Positions 1 through 9,300 of a stretch of 64,000 nt of DNA are shown here, one piece after another. A program made the translations under genes and the position numbers. The DNA comes from Streptomyces longwoodensis (GTDB lineage Bacteria > Actinomycetota > Actinomycetes > Streptomycetales > Streptomycetaceae): contig NZ_KQ948555.1 of assembly GCF_001514125.1 (NCBI RefSeq), positions 237,802 to 301,801 of the forward strand. The letters are read 5' to 3'. The first letter of the stretch is position 1; each line of letters begins with the position of its first letter. The notes beneath the pieces were generated by a model that was not told the DNA's origin, searched no databases, and saw nothing but the letters and a program-made list of their open reading frames with translations.

Positions 1-62
1 TCCCGGGCCAGGAGCGCGGCGAGCGGCACCGGCGGGGTGGGCGGGACGGCGGGGTCCGGCAT
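1..62 (-). CDS. 5' end of a divergent gene, possibly a PucR-type regulator (partial)
   Basis: Only the first 20 codons are in the window. The ATG is preceded on the minus strand by GGAGGAAA with good spacing, which supports a real start. The visible residues, MPDPAVPPTPPVPLAALLAR, are proline rich and run into a short hydrophobic helix that loosely resembles the N-termini of PucR-like regulators of nitrogen-compound catabolism. The gene is divergent from the symporter-ureohydrolase-ThDP operon, where such a regulator would be expected. The family assignment is a weak inference because the DNA-binding part lies outside the window. Confidence 0.4.
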   Translation of the reverse strand, partial: MPDPAVPPTPPVPLAALLAR

Positions 63-249
63 GGTGTGCGTTTCCTCCATCCCGTACGGCGTGAATGGAG
101 GGAACGTACACTTCGCAGTCGCTTTTCGGCCACCTAGGGTCGAGGGGACCGGCGGCCAGCGGGTACGGGCGGATGTCCCCGCGCCGAGTCGCCGCACACC
201 CCCCGTTCCCTGCACGACACGCCACCGAGAAGTGTGTGAAGGAGGCCCC

Positions 250-1713
250 ATGGCCGTCGACTACGTGGTGATCGCCGTCTATCTGGCCGGCATGCTGGCC
301 ATGGGCTGGTGGGGCATGCGCCGCGCCCGGTCCAAGAGCGAGTTCCTGGTGGCCGGCCGGCGCCTGGGACCCGCCCTGTACTCCGGCACCATGGCCGCGA
401 TCGTGCTGGGCGGCGCCTCCACCATCGGCGGCGTCGGCCTCGGCTACCGGTACGGCCTGTCCGGCGCCTGGATGGTCTTCACGATCGGTCTCGGCCTGCT
501 GGCGCTGAGCGTCTTCTTCTCGGCCCGCATCGCCCGCCTGAAGGTCTACACGGTCTCCGAGATGCTCGACCTGCGCTACGGCGGCCGCGCGGGCCTGATC
601 TCCGGCGTCGTGATGTGGGCGTACACGCTGATGCTCGCCGTCACCTCGACCATCGCGTACGCCACGATCTTCGACGTGCTGTTCGACATCGACCGCACCC
701 TGGCGATCGTGCTGGGCGGCTCCATCGTGGTCGCCTACTCCACGCTCGGCGGCATGTGGTCGATCACGCTGACCGACATGGTGCAGTTCGTGGTCAAGAC
801 GATCGGCGTGCTGCTGCTCCTGCTGCCCATCGCGGTGGTGAAGGCGGGCGGCTTCTCCGAGATGAAGGCCGAGCTGCCCACCTCGTACTTCGACCCGCTG
901 GGCATCGGCGGCGAGACGATCTTCACCTACGTGCTGATCTACACCTTCGGCATGCTCATCGGACAGGACATCTGGCAGCGCGTGTTCACCGCGCGCAGCG
1001 ACCGCACCGCCCGCTGGGGCGGCACCGTGGCGGGCACCTACTGCCTCGTCTACGCCCTCGCCGGCGCCGTCATCGGCACCGCCGCCAAGGTGCTCTACCC
1101 GAAGCTCGGCAGCCCGGACGACGCCTTCGCGACCATCGTGAAGGACGAACTGCCCGTCGGCGTGCGGGGCCTGGTGCTGGCCGCCGCGCTCGCCGCCGTG
1201 ATGTCGACCTCCTCCGGCGCGCTGATCGCCTGTGCGACCGTCGCCAACAACGACATCTGGTCACGTCTGCGCGGCATCGTGCGGCCGTCCGCCGAGGAGC
1301 ACGACGAGGTCCGCGGCAACCGGGCGTTCATCCTGCTCATGGGCGTCGCGGTGATCGGTACGGCGATCGCGCTGAACAACGTCGTCGAGGCGCTGACGGT
1401 GGCGTACAACCTGCTCGTCGGCGGTCTCCTCGTGCCCATCCTCGGCGGGCTGCTGTGGCGGCGCGGCACCGTCCAGGGCGCGCTCGCCGCGGTCGTCGTC
1501 GGCGGTGTCGCGGTGGTCGGCCTGATGGCGGCCCACGGCATCCTCGCCAACGAGCCGGTCTACTACGGCCTGCTGGCCTCCCTGGCGGCCTACGTGGCCG
1601 TGTCCCTCGCCACCCGGCCGACCGACGAGGCGGTCCTGGCCGCCTGGCGTGAACGGCTCGCCGGCCGGGCCAATCCCGAACTCGTGTCCGAACCGGTCCC
1701 CGCTCCCCGGTAA
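250..1713 (+). CDS. Sodium:solute symporter (SSS family)
   Basis: Predicted 487-residue integral membrane transporter coupling solute uptake to the sodium gradient. It shows alternating hydrophobic segments from residue 5 to about 465 (roughly 13 helices) and the SSS-type TLGGMWSITLTDMVQF block near residues 164-179. The ATG at 250 was chosen because GAAGGAGG lies just upstream and the first helix starts there; an earlier in-frame start would add a long non-membrane leader. It is followed after 55 bases by a ureohydrolase and then a ThDP enzyme in the same direction, so the substrate may be a guanidino or amine compound such as arginine, agmatine or 4-guanidinobutyrate. The substrate is inference; the family is clear. 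Confidence 0.88.
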   Translation: MAVDYVVIAVYLAGMLAMGWWGMRRARSKSEFLVAGRRLGPALYSGTMAAIVLGGASTIGGVGLGYRYGLSGAWMVFTIGLGLLALSVFFSARIARLKVYTVSEMLDLRYGGRAGLISGVVMWAYTLMLAVTSTIAYATIFDVLFDIDRTLAIVLGGSIVVAYSTLGGMWSITLTDMVQFVVKTIGVLLLLLPIAVVKAGGFSEMKAELPTSYFDPLGIGGETIFTYVLIYTFGMLIGQDIWQRVFTARSDRTARWGGTVAGTYCLVYALAGAVIGTAAKVLYPKLGSPDDAFATIVKDELPVGVRGLVLAAALAAVMSTSSGALIACATVANNDIWSRLRGIVRPSAEEHDEVRGNRAFILLMGVAVIGTAIALNNVVEALTVAYNLLVGGLLVPILGGLLWRRGTVQGALAAVVVGGVAVVGLMAAHGILANEPVYYGLLASLAAYVAVSLATRPTDEAVLAAWRERLAGRANPELVSEPVPAPR

Positions 1714-1768
1714 AGTCGCCCCGGCAGCAGTACATACGCGACGAAGCGTAGGAAAGAAGGCATTGACC

Positions 1769-2737
1769 ATGAGCAGCAACGAGACGCCCCGCGGCCCCGT
1801 CGACTCCTCCCGCATCCCGCGGTACGCCGGCCCCGCGACCTTCGCCCGGCTGCCCCGCCTGGACGAGGTCGGCACCGCCGACGTCGCCGTGGTGGGCGTG
1901 CCGTTCGACTCGGGCGTCTCGTACCGGCCGGGCGCCCGCTTCGGCGGCAACGCCATCCGCGAGGCGTCCCGGCTGCTGCGCCCCTACAACCCCGCCCAGG
2001 ACGCCTCCCCGTTCGCCCTCGCGCAGGTCGCGGACGGCGGCGACATCGCGGTGAACCCGTTCAACATCAACGAGGCCGTCGAGACCATCGAGGCCGCCGC
2101 GGACGACCTGCTCGGCACCGGCGCCCGCCTGATGACGCTGGGCGGCGACCACACCATCGCGCTGCCGCTGCTGCGCTCGGTCGCCAGGAAGCACGGCCCG
2201 GTCGCGCTGCTGCACTTCGACGCCCACCTGGACACCTGGGACACCTACTTCGGCGCCGAGTACACCCACGGCACCCCGTTCCGCCGCGCGGTGGAGGAGG
2301 GCATCCTCGACACCTCCGCGCTGTCCCACGTCGGCACCCGCGGTCCGCTGTACGGCAAGCAGGACCTCACCGACGACGAGAAGATGGGCTTCGGCATCGT
2401 CACCTCGTCCGACGTCTACCGCCGGGGCGCCGACGAGGTGGCCGACCAGCTCCGCCAGCGCATCGGCGACCGCCCGCTGTACATCTCCATCGACATCGAC
2501 TGCCTGGACCCCGCCCACGCCCCCGGCACGGGCACGCCCGAGGCCGGCGGCATGACCTCCCGCGAGCTGCTGGAGATCCTGCGCGGGCTGGCCTCCTGCA
2601 ACCTGGTGTCCGCGGACGTCGTCGAGGTGGCCCCCGCCTACGACCACGCCGAGATCACCTCGGTGGCCGCGTCCCACACGGCGTACGAACTGACCACGAT
2701 CATGTCCCGCCAGATTGCGGAGGCACGCGCGAAGTGA
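1769..2737 (+). CDS. speB: Agmatinase/guanidinobutyrase-type ureohydrolase
   Basis: Predicted 322-residue cytosolic ureohydrolase with a binuclear Mn2+ centre that releases urea from a guanidino substrate. Metal-ligand motifs are complete: GGDHTIALP near residue 124, DAHLDTWD near 150, and DIDCLDPAHAPGTGTPE near 241, the agmatinase-branch signature. The ATG at 1769 has GGAAAGAAGG upstream; the frame is open further left, but that part overlaps the symporter. The next gene starts inside this stop codon (GTGA overlap), indicating translational coupling. Agmatine is the default substrate for the family, but the adjacent ThDP decarboxylase-like gene makes 4-guanidinobutyrate an equally good candidate. 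The symbol follows family usage only. Confidence 0.9.
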   Translation: MSSNETPRGPVDSSRIPRYAGPATFARLPRLDEVGTADVAVVGVPFDSGVSYRPGARFGGNAIREASRLLRPYNPAQDASPFALAQVADGGDIAVNPFNINEAVETIEAAADDLLGTGARLMTLGGDHTIALPLLRSVARKHGPVALLHFDAHLDTWDTYFGAEYTHGTPFRRAVEEGILDTSALSHVGTRGPLYGKQDLTDDEKMGFGIVTSSDVYRRGADEVADQLRQRIGDRPLYISIDIDCLDPAHAPGTGTPEAGGMTSRELLEILRGLASCNLVSADVVEVAPAYDHAEITSVAASHTAYELTTIMSRQIAEARAK

Positions 2738-4419
2738 CCCACGACCACGACCTGGTGCTCCGCCCGACGGACGCCCAGACGACGGCCGCCCTGAACCCGC
2801 CCGCCGGCCGCAACGGCGGGGACCTGGTCGTGGAGACGCTGGCCGGGCTCGGCGCGACGACGGTGTTCGGGCTGCCCGGCCAGCACGCGCTCGGCATGTT
2901 CGACGCGCTGCGCCGCTCGGACCTGCGCTACGTGGGCCTGCGCGTGGAGAACAACGCCGGCTTCGCGGCCGACGCGTACGGCCGGATCACCGGCGAGGCG
3001 GCCCCGCTGCTGCTGTCGACCGGCCCCGGGGCCCTCACCTCCCTGGCCGCGCTCCAGGAGGCGGCGGCCGCCTCGGCGCCCGTCCTCGCCGTCAGCAGCC
3101 AGGTCCCGACCGCGGGCCTGGGCGGCGGCCGCCACGGCTACCTGCACGAACTGCCCGACCAGGCGGCCTCGTTCCGGGGCGTGGTCAAGTCGGTGCACAC
3201 CGTGCGCACGCAGTCCCAGATCCCGTCCGCGATCGCGGCGGCCTGGAAGTCGGCGCTCACCGCCCCGCACGGCCCCGTCTGGGTGGAGATCCCGCAGGAC
3301 GTGCTGCTGGCGCCGACCGCGCTCCCGGGGGTGACGGCCCTCGACGCCACCCCGGAGGAGCTCGTCCCGCGCCCCGAACTCACCGCCCTCGCCGCCCACT
3401 TGCTGTCCCGCGCCGAACGCCCGGCGGTCATCGCGGGCGGCGGGGTGGTCCGCGCGGACGCGGCGGGCAAGCTCCGGGCGCTGGCCGAGAGGCTGGACGC
3501 GCCCGTGGTGACCACCTTCGGCGGCAAGGGCGCCTTCCCCTGGACGCACCCGCTGTCGCTGCAGTCCTGGCTGGAGGACCGCCACACCACCGACTTCCTG
3601 GAGGACGCCGACGTCCTGCTGGTGGTGGGCTCAGGACTGGGTGAACTCTCCTCCAACTACCACACGTTCGCGCCGCGCGGCCGCGTCGTGCAGATCGAGG
3701 CGGACCTCGGCAAGCTGGAGTCCAACCACCCGGCGCTGGGCATCCACGCCGACGCCCGCCTCGCCCTCCAGGCCCTGCTGGAGACCGTCGAGGAGCGCAC
3801 CGACCCCACCGCCCCCGAGCGGGTCCGGGACGTCCTCGGAAGGGTCGCCGCCCGCATCGGCGCCCAGGAACTCACCCTGGAGCAGGAGGTGCTGGCCTCG
3901 GTGCGCCGCGCGCTGCCGGCCGGCGCCCCGTCCTTCTGGGACATGACGATCCTGGCCTACTGGGCCTGGTCCGCCTTCGACGCCCACGCCCCGAACCTGA
4001 TGCACTCGGCGCAGGGCGCGGGCGGCCTCGGCTACGGCTTCCCGGCGGCGCTCGGCGCGGCGGCCGCCGACCCGACCCGCCCGGTGCTGGCCGTCTCCGG
4101 CGACGGGGGCGCGCTGTACTCCGTGGCGGAGCTGGCCACGGCCCGCCAGTACGGCCTGGACGTCACCTGGCTGATCGTCGACGACGGCGGCTACGGCATC
4201 CTGCGCGAGTACATGACCGACGCCTTCGGCCAGGCCACGGCCACCGAGCTGACCCGCCCGGACTACGTGGCCCTCGCGGAGTCCTTCGGGGTGCCCGGCG
4301 TCCGCACGACACCGGACACCCTGGAGGAGGACCTCGCCGCGGCGCTGGCCACGCCCGGGCCCTCGGTGGTCGTGCTCCCGGCGGTGCTGCGGATGTTCGC
4401 CCCGACGCACCTGGGCTGA
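2734..4419 (+). CDS. ThDP-dependent enzyme, acetolactate synthase/2-ketoarginine decarboxylase-like
   Basis: 561-residue ThDP enzyme with the usual three domains: PYR (about 28-195), central (about 210-345) and PP (about 370-550). The conserved cofactor-activating glutamate is E72 in RVENNAGFAADAYG, and the ThDP/Mg motif begins GDGGALYS near 456. It ends VDDGGYG near 482, where most relatives have NN, so the second ligand is Asp. Coupling to a ureohydrolase and a symporter recalls the arginine transaminase route of pseudomonads, in which AruI decarboxylates 2-ketoarginine to 4-guanidinobutyraldehyde and a guanidinobutyrase then releases urea. That role is inference. Biosynthetic acetolactate synthase is less likely because no small subunit or ilvC is nearby. 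Confidence 0.85.
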   Translation: MTHDHDLVLRPTDAQTTAALNPPAGRNGGDLVVETLAGLGATTVFGLPGQHALGMFDALRRSDLRYVGLRVENNAGFAADAYGRITGEAAPLLLSTGPGALTSLAALQEAAAASAPVLAVSSQVPTAGLGGGRHGYLHELPDQAASFRGVVKSVHTVRTQSQIPSAIAAAWKSALTAPHGPVWVEIPQDVLLAPTALPGVTALDATPEELVPRPELTALAAHLLSRAERPAVIAGGGVVRADAAGKLRALAERLDAPVVTTFGGKGAFPWTHPLSLQSWLEDRHTTDFLEDADVLLVVGSGLGELSSNYHTFAPRGRVVQIEADLGKLESNHPALGIHADARLALQALLETVEERTDPTAPERVRDVLGRVAARIGAQELTLEQEVLASVRRALPAGAPSFWDMTILAYWAWSAFDAHAPNLMHSAQGAGGLGYGFPAALGAAAADPTRPVLAVSGDGGALYSVAELATARQYGLDVTWLIVDDGGYGILREYMTDAFGQATATELTRPDYVALAESFGVPGVRTTPDTLEEDLAAALATPGPSVVVLPAVLRMFAPTHLG

Positions 4420-4441
4420 ACCGGGCCCCGCCGCGGGAGAC

Positions 4442-5245
4442 CTACCAGATCGCCTCGACCCACTCCGGGTGGTCGATGAACGGGTTGCGGTTGTGCTGGT
4501 AGGTGTCGTAGATGACCTGGTTGCGGCGCTCCTCGAAGGCGCTGGGCGGGTCCGCCTCGTTCCACGCCTTGAGGACGGACAGCTTGCCGATGTACGGGTT
4601 GGAGCCGTTGGCCACCTTCTCGTTGGGCTCCAGGTCGGCGAAGCCGTCGCCGCCGTCGTAGCGCACGGCCATGTAGAGGATCATGCGGGCGACGTCGCCC
4701 CGGTCCGCGGGGCGCGGCGCGAAGGAGTCGGAGTCGACGGTGCTGCCGCCGCCGTTGGCCACGGCGCTGCCGCCGTTGTCGAAGTCCAGGTTGCCCCGGA
4801 TGCTGTTGACCTGGACGTCGCAGGCGCGCAGGTGGTGCAGGTCGGTGCCGGGACCGGTCACCTCGCCGAAGTCGCCGTGGGACTTGGCCCAGGTGTGCTC
4901 GCGGTTCCAGTCGCCGAGGTCGCCGCCGTTGAGGGACTTGCTGCGGGAGGCGCCGCTGTAGAGCAGCAGGACGTTGCTGCTGTTGTTGGGGTCCTGGTCG
5001 GTGACCTTCAGTGCCTCCCAGACCGCGGAGTACGAGATCTTCGACTGGCTGCTGATGATGGTGTGCAGCGAACTCTTCAGGCTCGCGCCGGTCTTGCCGA
5101 CCGCGTTCTTGTAGTACGTCGCGTCGTACGCCGTCGTCGTGGCCGCGGCCGGGGTCGCCGTCAGGGCGGGGGCCGCGAGGCCCACCAGAACGGCGGCGGT
5201 GGTCAGCGCCACCGGCTTCCAGCGGCGTGTGCGTGTCGCCAGCAT
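4442..5245 (-). CDS. Secreted endonuclease I (EndA/NucM-type) family protein
   Basis: 267-residue exported protein with a Sec-type signal: basic MLATRTRRWK, a hydrophobic stretch, then ATPAAA near residues 30-35. The EndA/NucM signature GDWNREHTWAKSHGDFG lies near 110-126 and is followed by TDLHHLRACDVQVNSIRGN; this is the His-Asn/Mg2+ site of the beta-beta-alpha-metal nucleases. It is expected to degrade extracellular DNA or RNA for nutrients. The ATG at 5245 was preferred to an in-frame start near 5410 because the longer version would bury the signal peptide behind about 55 residues and overlap the divergent gene. It converges on the ThDP gene with only 22 bases between them. Confidence 0.88.
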   Translation of the reverse strand: MLATRTRRWKPVALTTAAVLVGLAAPALTATPAAATTTAYDATYYKNAVGKTGASLKSSLHTIISSQSKISYSAVWEALKVTDQDPNNSSNVLLLYSGASRSKSLNGGDLGDWNREHTWAKSHGDFGEVTGPGTDLHHLRACDVQVNSIRGNLDFDNGGSAVANGGGSTVDSDSFAPRPADRGDVARMILYMAVRYDGGDGFADLEPNEKVANGSNPYIGKLSVLKAWNEADPPSAFEERRNQVIYDTYQHNRNPFIDHPEWVEAIW

Positions 5246-5408
5246 AAAGGTCGTCCCATCTACGCGGGTTGAGTGGAGGCGGCACTCGGGAGCGTGACAT
5301 GGACATGCGACCGCGTAAAGGGACGGCGGGTGTCCATTGGGTGACGCGGACCGGCAAAAGCCTTCTTCTCGTACAACCTTTCGGTCGAACTCGTGAGTCA
5401 ACCCGGTC

Positions 5409-6263
5409 ATGACTCAAGGGACTTCCGCCCGCCGTGCCGCCCCGGCCGTCGTCGCGCTCACCACCGGCCTGCTGATATCCGCCGCGGCCGTCGCCACCCC
5501 GGCCGCCGCGACCGCCCCGGCCGTCAGCTGCACCTCGGCGAAGCCGACCCTCGCGGCCAAGCTGAAGAAGGACATCACCGCCGCCCTGGCCACCCGCAAG
5601 GGCACCATCGCCGTCGGCGTGTACGACCGGACCACCGCGACGACCTGCACCCTGCGCGCCTCGACCGCCTACGACTCGGCCAGCGTCGTCAAGGTGACCG
5701 TCCTGGCCGCCCTGCTGTACGACGCGCAGGCGGCGCACCGCGCGCTCACCACCCGCGAGAAGACCCTCGCCACCAGCATGATCACCAAGTCGGACAACGC
5801 CTCCACCTCGACCCTGTGGAAGCAGCTCGGCCCGACGAAGGTCAAGAAGTTCCTCACCGCCGCGGCCATGACGCAGACCAGGCCCGGCGCCGGCACCTAC
5901 TGGGGGCTGACCCAGATCACGGTCACCGACGAGCAGAAGCTGCTCCGGCTCGTCACCGCCCGCAACGCCGTCCTCACCGACGCCTCCCGCTCGTACATCA
6001 GCACCCTGATGGGCAAGGTCGTCGCCGACCAGCGGTGGGGCACGCCGTACGGCCGGCCGGCGAACGTGTCCTGGCACGTCAAGAACGGCTGGCTGCAGCG
6101 CGCCACGCAGGGCTGGCGCGTGCACAGCGTCGGCACCTTCACCGGCGGCGGCCACGACTACACGATCACCGTGCTCACCCACGGCAACAGCACCATGAGC
6201 TACGGCATCACGACCATCCAGGGCATCGCCAAGGTGGTCCACCGCGACCTTGCCGCGAGCTGA
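5409..6263 (+). CDS. Secreted class A beta-lactamase-like serine hydrolase
   Basis: 284 residues with a signal peptide (about 1-35, ending ATPAAA). It carries the three active-site elements of the penicillin-recognising fold: SVVK at 92-95 (nucleophile Ser92), SDN at 128-130, and KNG at 225-227 in the KTG position. Length and order match class A-like serine hydrolases common in Streptomyces, many of which are not proven beta-lactamases; it could also be a peptidase or esterase. No omega-loop ExxxN motif was recognised with confidence, so real beta-lactam hydrolysis is doubtful. It is divergent from the nuclease gene, with a shared intergenic region at 5246-5408. Confidence 0.82.
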   Translation: MTQGTSARRAAPAVVALTTGLLISAAAVATPAAATAPAVSCTSAKPTLAAKLKKDITAALATRKGTIAVGVYDRTTATTCTLRASTAYDSASVVKVTVLAALLYDAQAAHRALTTREKTLATSMITKSDNASTSTLWKQLGPTKVKKFLTAAAMTQTRPGAGTYWGLTQITVTDEQKLLRLVTARNAVLTDASRSYISTLMGKVVADQRWGTPYGRPANVSWHVKNGWLQRATQGWRVHSVGTFTGGGHDYTITVLTHGNSTMSYGITTIQGIAKVVHRDLAAS

Positions 6264-6377
6264 CCCCCGCGGCCGAAAACCTCCGCCCGGGGCCCCCCGA
6301 TTGTTGCAGCGGGATGAAATCGCACCTCACCGGCGTTGATGCCTTCCGGCAGACCAGGTTCGCAGGAAGGCACCGGC

Positions 6378-9300
6378 GTGAGCGCACAACGGGGATGGGC
6401 ACGACGACTCGCGGGCTACGCGTGGCGCTACCCCAAGGACGTGGTCCTCGCCCTCGGCGCCTCGCTCGCCGGCATGGCCGTCATGGCGCTCGTCCCCCTG
6501 ATCACCAAGGTGATCATCGACGACGTGATCGGCGCCCGCACCCGGGACATGGCCCCCTGGGCGGGCGCCCTGATCGGCGCCGCCGTGCTCGTCTACGCCA
6601 CCGCCTACGTCCGCCGCTACTACGGCGGCCGGCTCGCCCTGGACGTGCAGCACGACCTGCGCACGGAGATGTTCCGCACGATCACCCGGCTCGACGGCCG
6701 CCGCCAGGACGAGCTGTCCACCGGCCAGGTCGTCGGCCGCGCCACCAGCGACCTCCAGCTGATCCAGGGCCTGCTGTTCATGCTGCCCATGACGATCGGC
6801 AACTTCGCGCTGTTCCTGGTCTCGCTCGTCGTCATGGCCTGGCTGTCCGTCCCGCTCACCCTGGTCGCCCTCGCCGTGGCGCCCGCGCTGTGGTGGATCG
6901 CCAAGCGCAGCCGCACCCGGCTCCACCCGGCCACCTGGTGGGCGCAGGCCCAGGCCGCCGCCGTGGCGGGCGTGGTCGACGGCGCGGTCAGCGGCGTGCG
7001 CGTGGTGAAGGGCTTCGGGCAGGAGGACCAGGAGACCGGGAAGCTGCGCCAGGTGGGCCGGCGGCTGTTCGCCGGGCGGCTGCGCACCATCCGGCTGAAC
7101 GCCCGCTACACCCCCGCGCTGCAGGCCGTCCCCGCGCTCGGCCAGGTCGCCATGCTGGCGCTCGGCGGCTGGCTCGCCGTGCACGGCCACATCACCCTCG
7201 GCACGTTCGTGGCGTTCTCCACCTACCTGGCCCAGCTGGTCGGCCCGGTCCGCATGCTCGCCGTGGTCCTCACCGTCGGCCAGCAGGCCCGCGCGGGCAC
7301 CGAGCGCGTCCTGGAACTGATCGACACCGAGCCGACCCTGCGGGACGGCACCCGGGAGCTGCCCGCCGACGCCCCGGCGACCGTCGAGTTCGACGACGTG
7401 TCCTTCGGCTACGACCCCGCCCACCCGGTCCTGGACGGCCTCAGCTTCGAGATCCGCCCGGGCGAGACCCTCGCGGTCGTCGGCTCCTCCGGCTCCGGCA
7501 AGTCCACCGTCTCCCTGCTGCTGCCGCGCTTCTACGACGTGACGCGCGGCGCGGTCCTGGTCGGCGGCCGGGACGTGCGCGAGCTGACCCTGGACTCGCT
7601 GCGCGCCGCGATCGGCCTGGTCCCGGAGGACTCGTTCCTGTTCTCCGACACCGTCCGCAACAACATCGCCTACGGCCGCCCCGACGCCACCGACGAGCAG
7701 ATCGAGCAGGCCGCGCGCACCGCCCAGGCGGACCGCTTCATCGCGGAGCTGCCCGACGGCTACGACACCACGGTCGGCGAACACGGACTGACCCTGTCCG
7801 GCGGCCAGCGCCAGCGCATCGCGCTCGCCCGGGCGATCCTCGCCGACCCCCGGCTGCTGGTCCTCGACGACGCCACCTCGGCGGTCGACGCGCGCGTGGA
7901 GCACGAGATCCACGAGGCGCTCGGTCAGGTCATGGAGGGCCGCACCACCCTGCTCATCGCGCACCGCCGCTCCACCCTCAACCTCGCCGACCGCATCGCC
8001 GTCCTCGACCAGGGCCGCCTCGCCGACATCGGCACCCACGACGAACTCCAGCAGCGCTCGGCGCTGTACCGCAGGCTGCTCACCGACCCCGACGAGCTCG
8101 GCGGCGTCTCCCCGGGCCACGCCCGGCCCGAGGCACCGGCCGAGGACACGTCCGTGCGCGACGAACTGGACGCCGAGTTCGACGCCGAACGCGGGGTGAC
8201 GCCCCGGCTGTGGACCGGCGACCGCGCCCCCAAGGACACCGCGATGGCCGGCACCCCCGCCACTCCGGAGCTGCTCGCCCAGGTCGAGGCGCTGCCCCCG
8301 GCCACCGACATCCCGGACGTCGACGAGGCCCGCGCGGTCCGCGCGGAGGAGTCGTACGGCCTGCGCCGGCTGCTGCGCGGCTTCCGCGCCCCCCTGCTGG
8401 TCAGCCTCGGGCTGGTCGCCGTGGACGCGGGCATGGGGCTGCTGCTGCCGATCCTGATCCGGCACGGCATCGACCAGGGCGTGAGCCGCATGGCGGTCGG
8501 CGCGGTGTGGGCGGCCTCGCTGCTGGGGCTGCTGACCGTGCTCGTGCAGTGGGCGGCGCAGACCGGTGAGATCCGGTTGACGGGCCGTACCGGCGAGCGG
8601 GTGCTGTACTCCCTGCGCCTGAAGATCTTCGCGCAGCTCCAGCGGCTCGGTCTCGACTTCTACGAGCGCGAGCTGACCGGCCGGATCATGACCCGGATGA
8701 CGACGGACGTCGACGCGCTGTCCACGTTCCTGCAGACCGGCCTGGTCACGGCGTTCGTCGCGGTGGTCACCTTCTTCGGCATCATGGTCGCGCTGCTGGT
8801 GCTCGACGTGCAGCTCGCGTTGGTCGTGTTCACCACCCTGCCGCCGCTGGTCGTCGCCACCTTCTTCTTCCGCCGGGCCAGCGTGAAGGCCTACGAGCTG
8901 GCCCGCGAGCGGGTCTCCGCGGTCAACGCCGACCTCCAGGAGTCGGTGTCGGGGCTGAGGATCGTGCAGGCCTTCCGCCGCGAGCGCGACGGCCGGGCCC
9001 GGTTCGCCGAGCGCAGCGACAGCTACCGCCGGGCGCGGATCCGCGGCCAGCGGCTGATCTCGGTGTACTTCCCGTTCGTGCAGCTGCTGTCGTCGGTCGC
9101 GGCGGCCGCGGTGCTGGTGGTGGGCGCCGGCCGGGTGGACGCCGCCACGCTGACCACGGGCGCGCTGGTGGCGTACCTGCTGTACATCGACCTGTTCTTC
9201 GCGCCCGTGCAGCAGCTCTCCCAGGTGTTCGACGGCTACCAGCAGGCCACCGTCTCGCTCGGCCGCATCCAGGAGCTGCTGCGCGAGCCGACGTCCACCT

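Noticed and set aside
5246..5410. Longer start for the secreted nuclease gene
   Set aside because: It would add about 55 residues ahead of a clear signal peptide and overlap the start of the divergent hydrolase gene.
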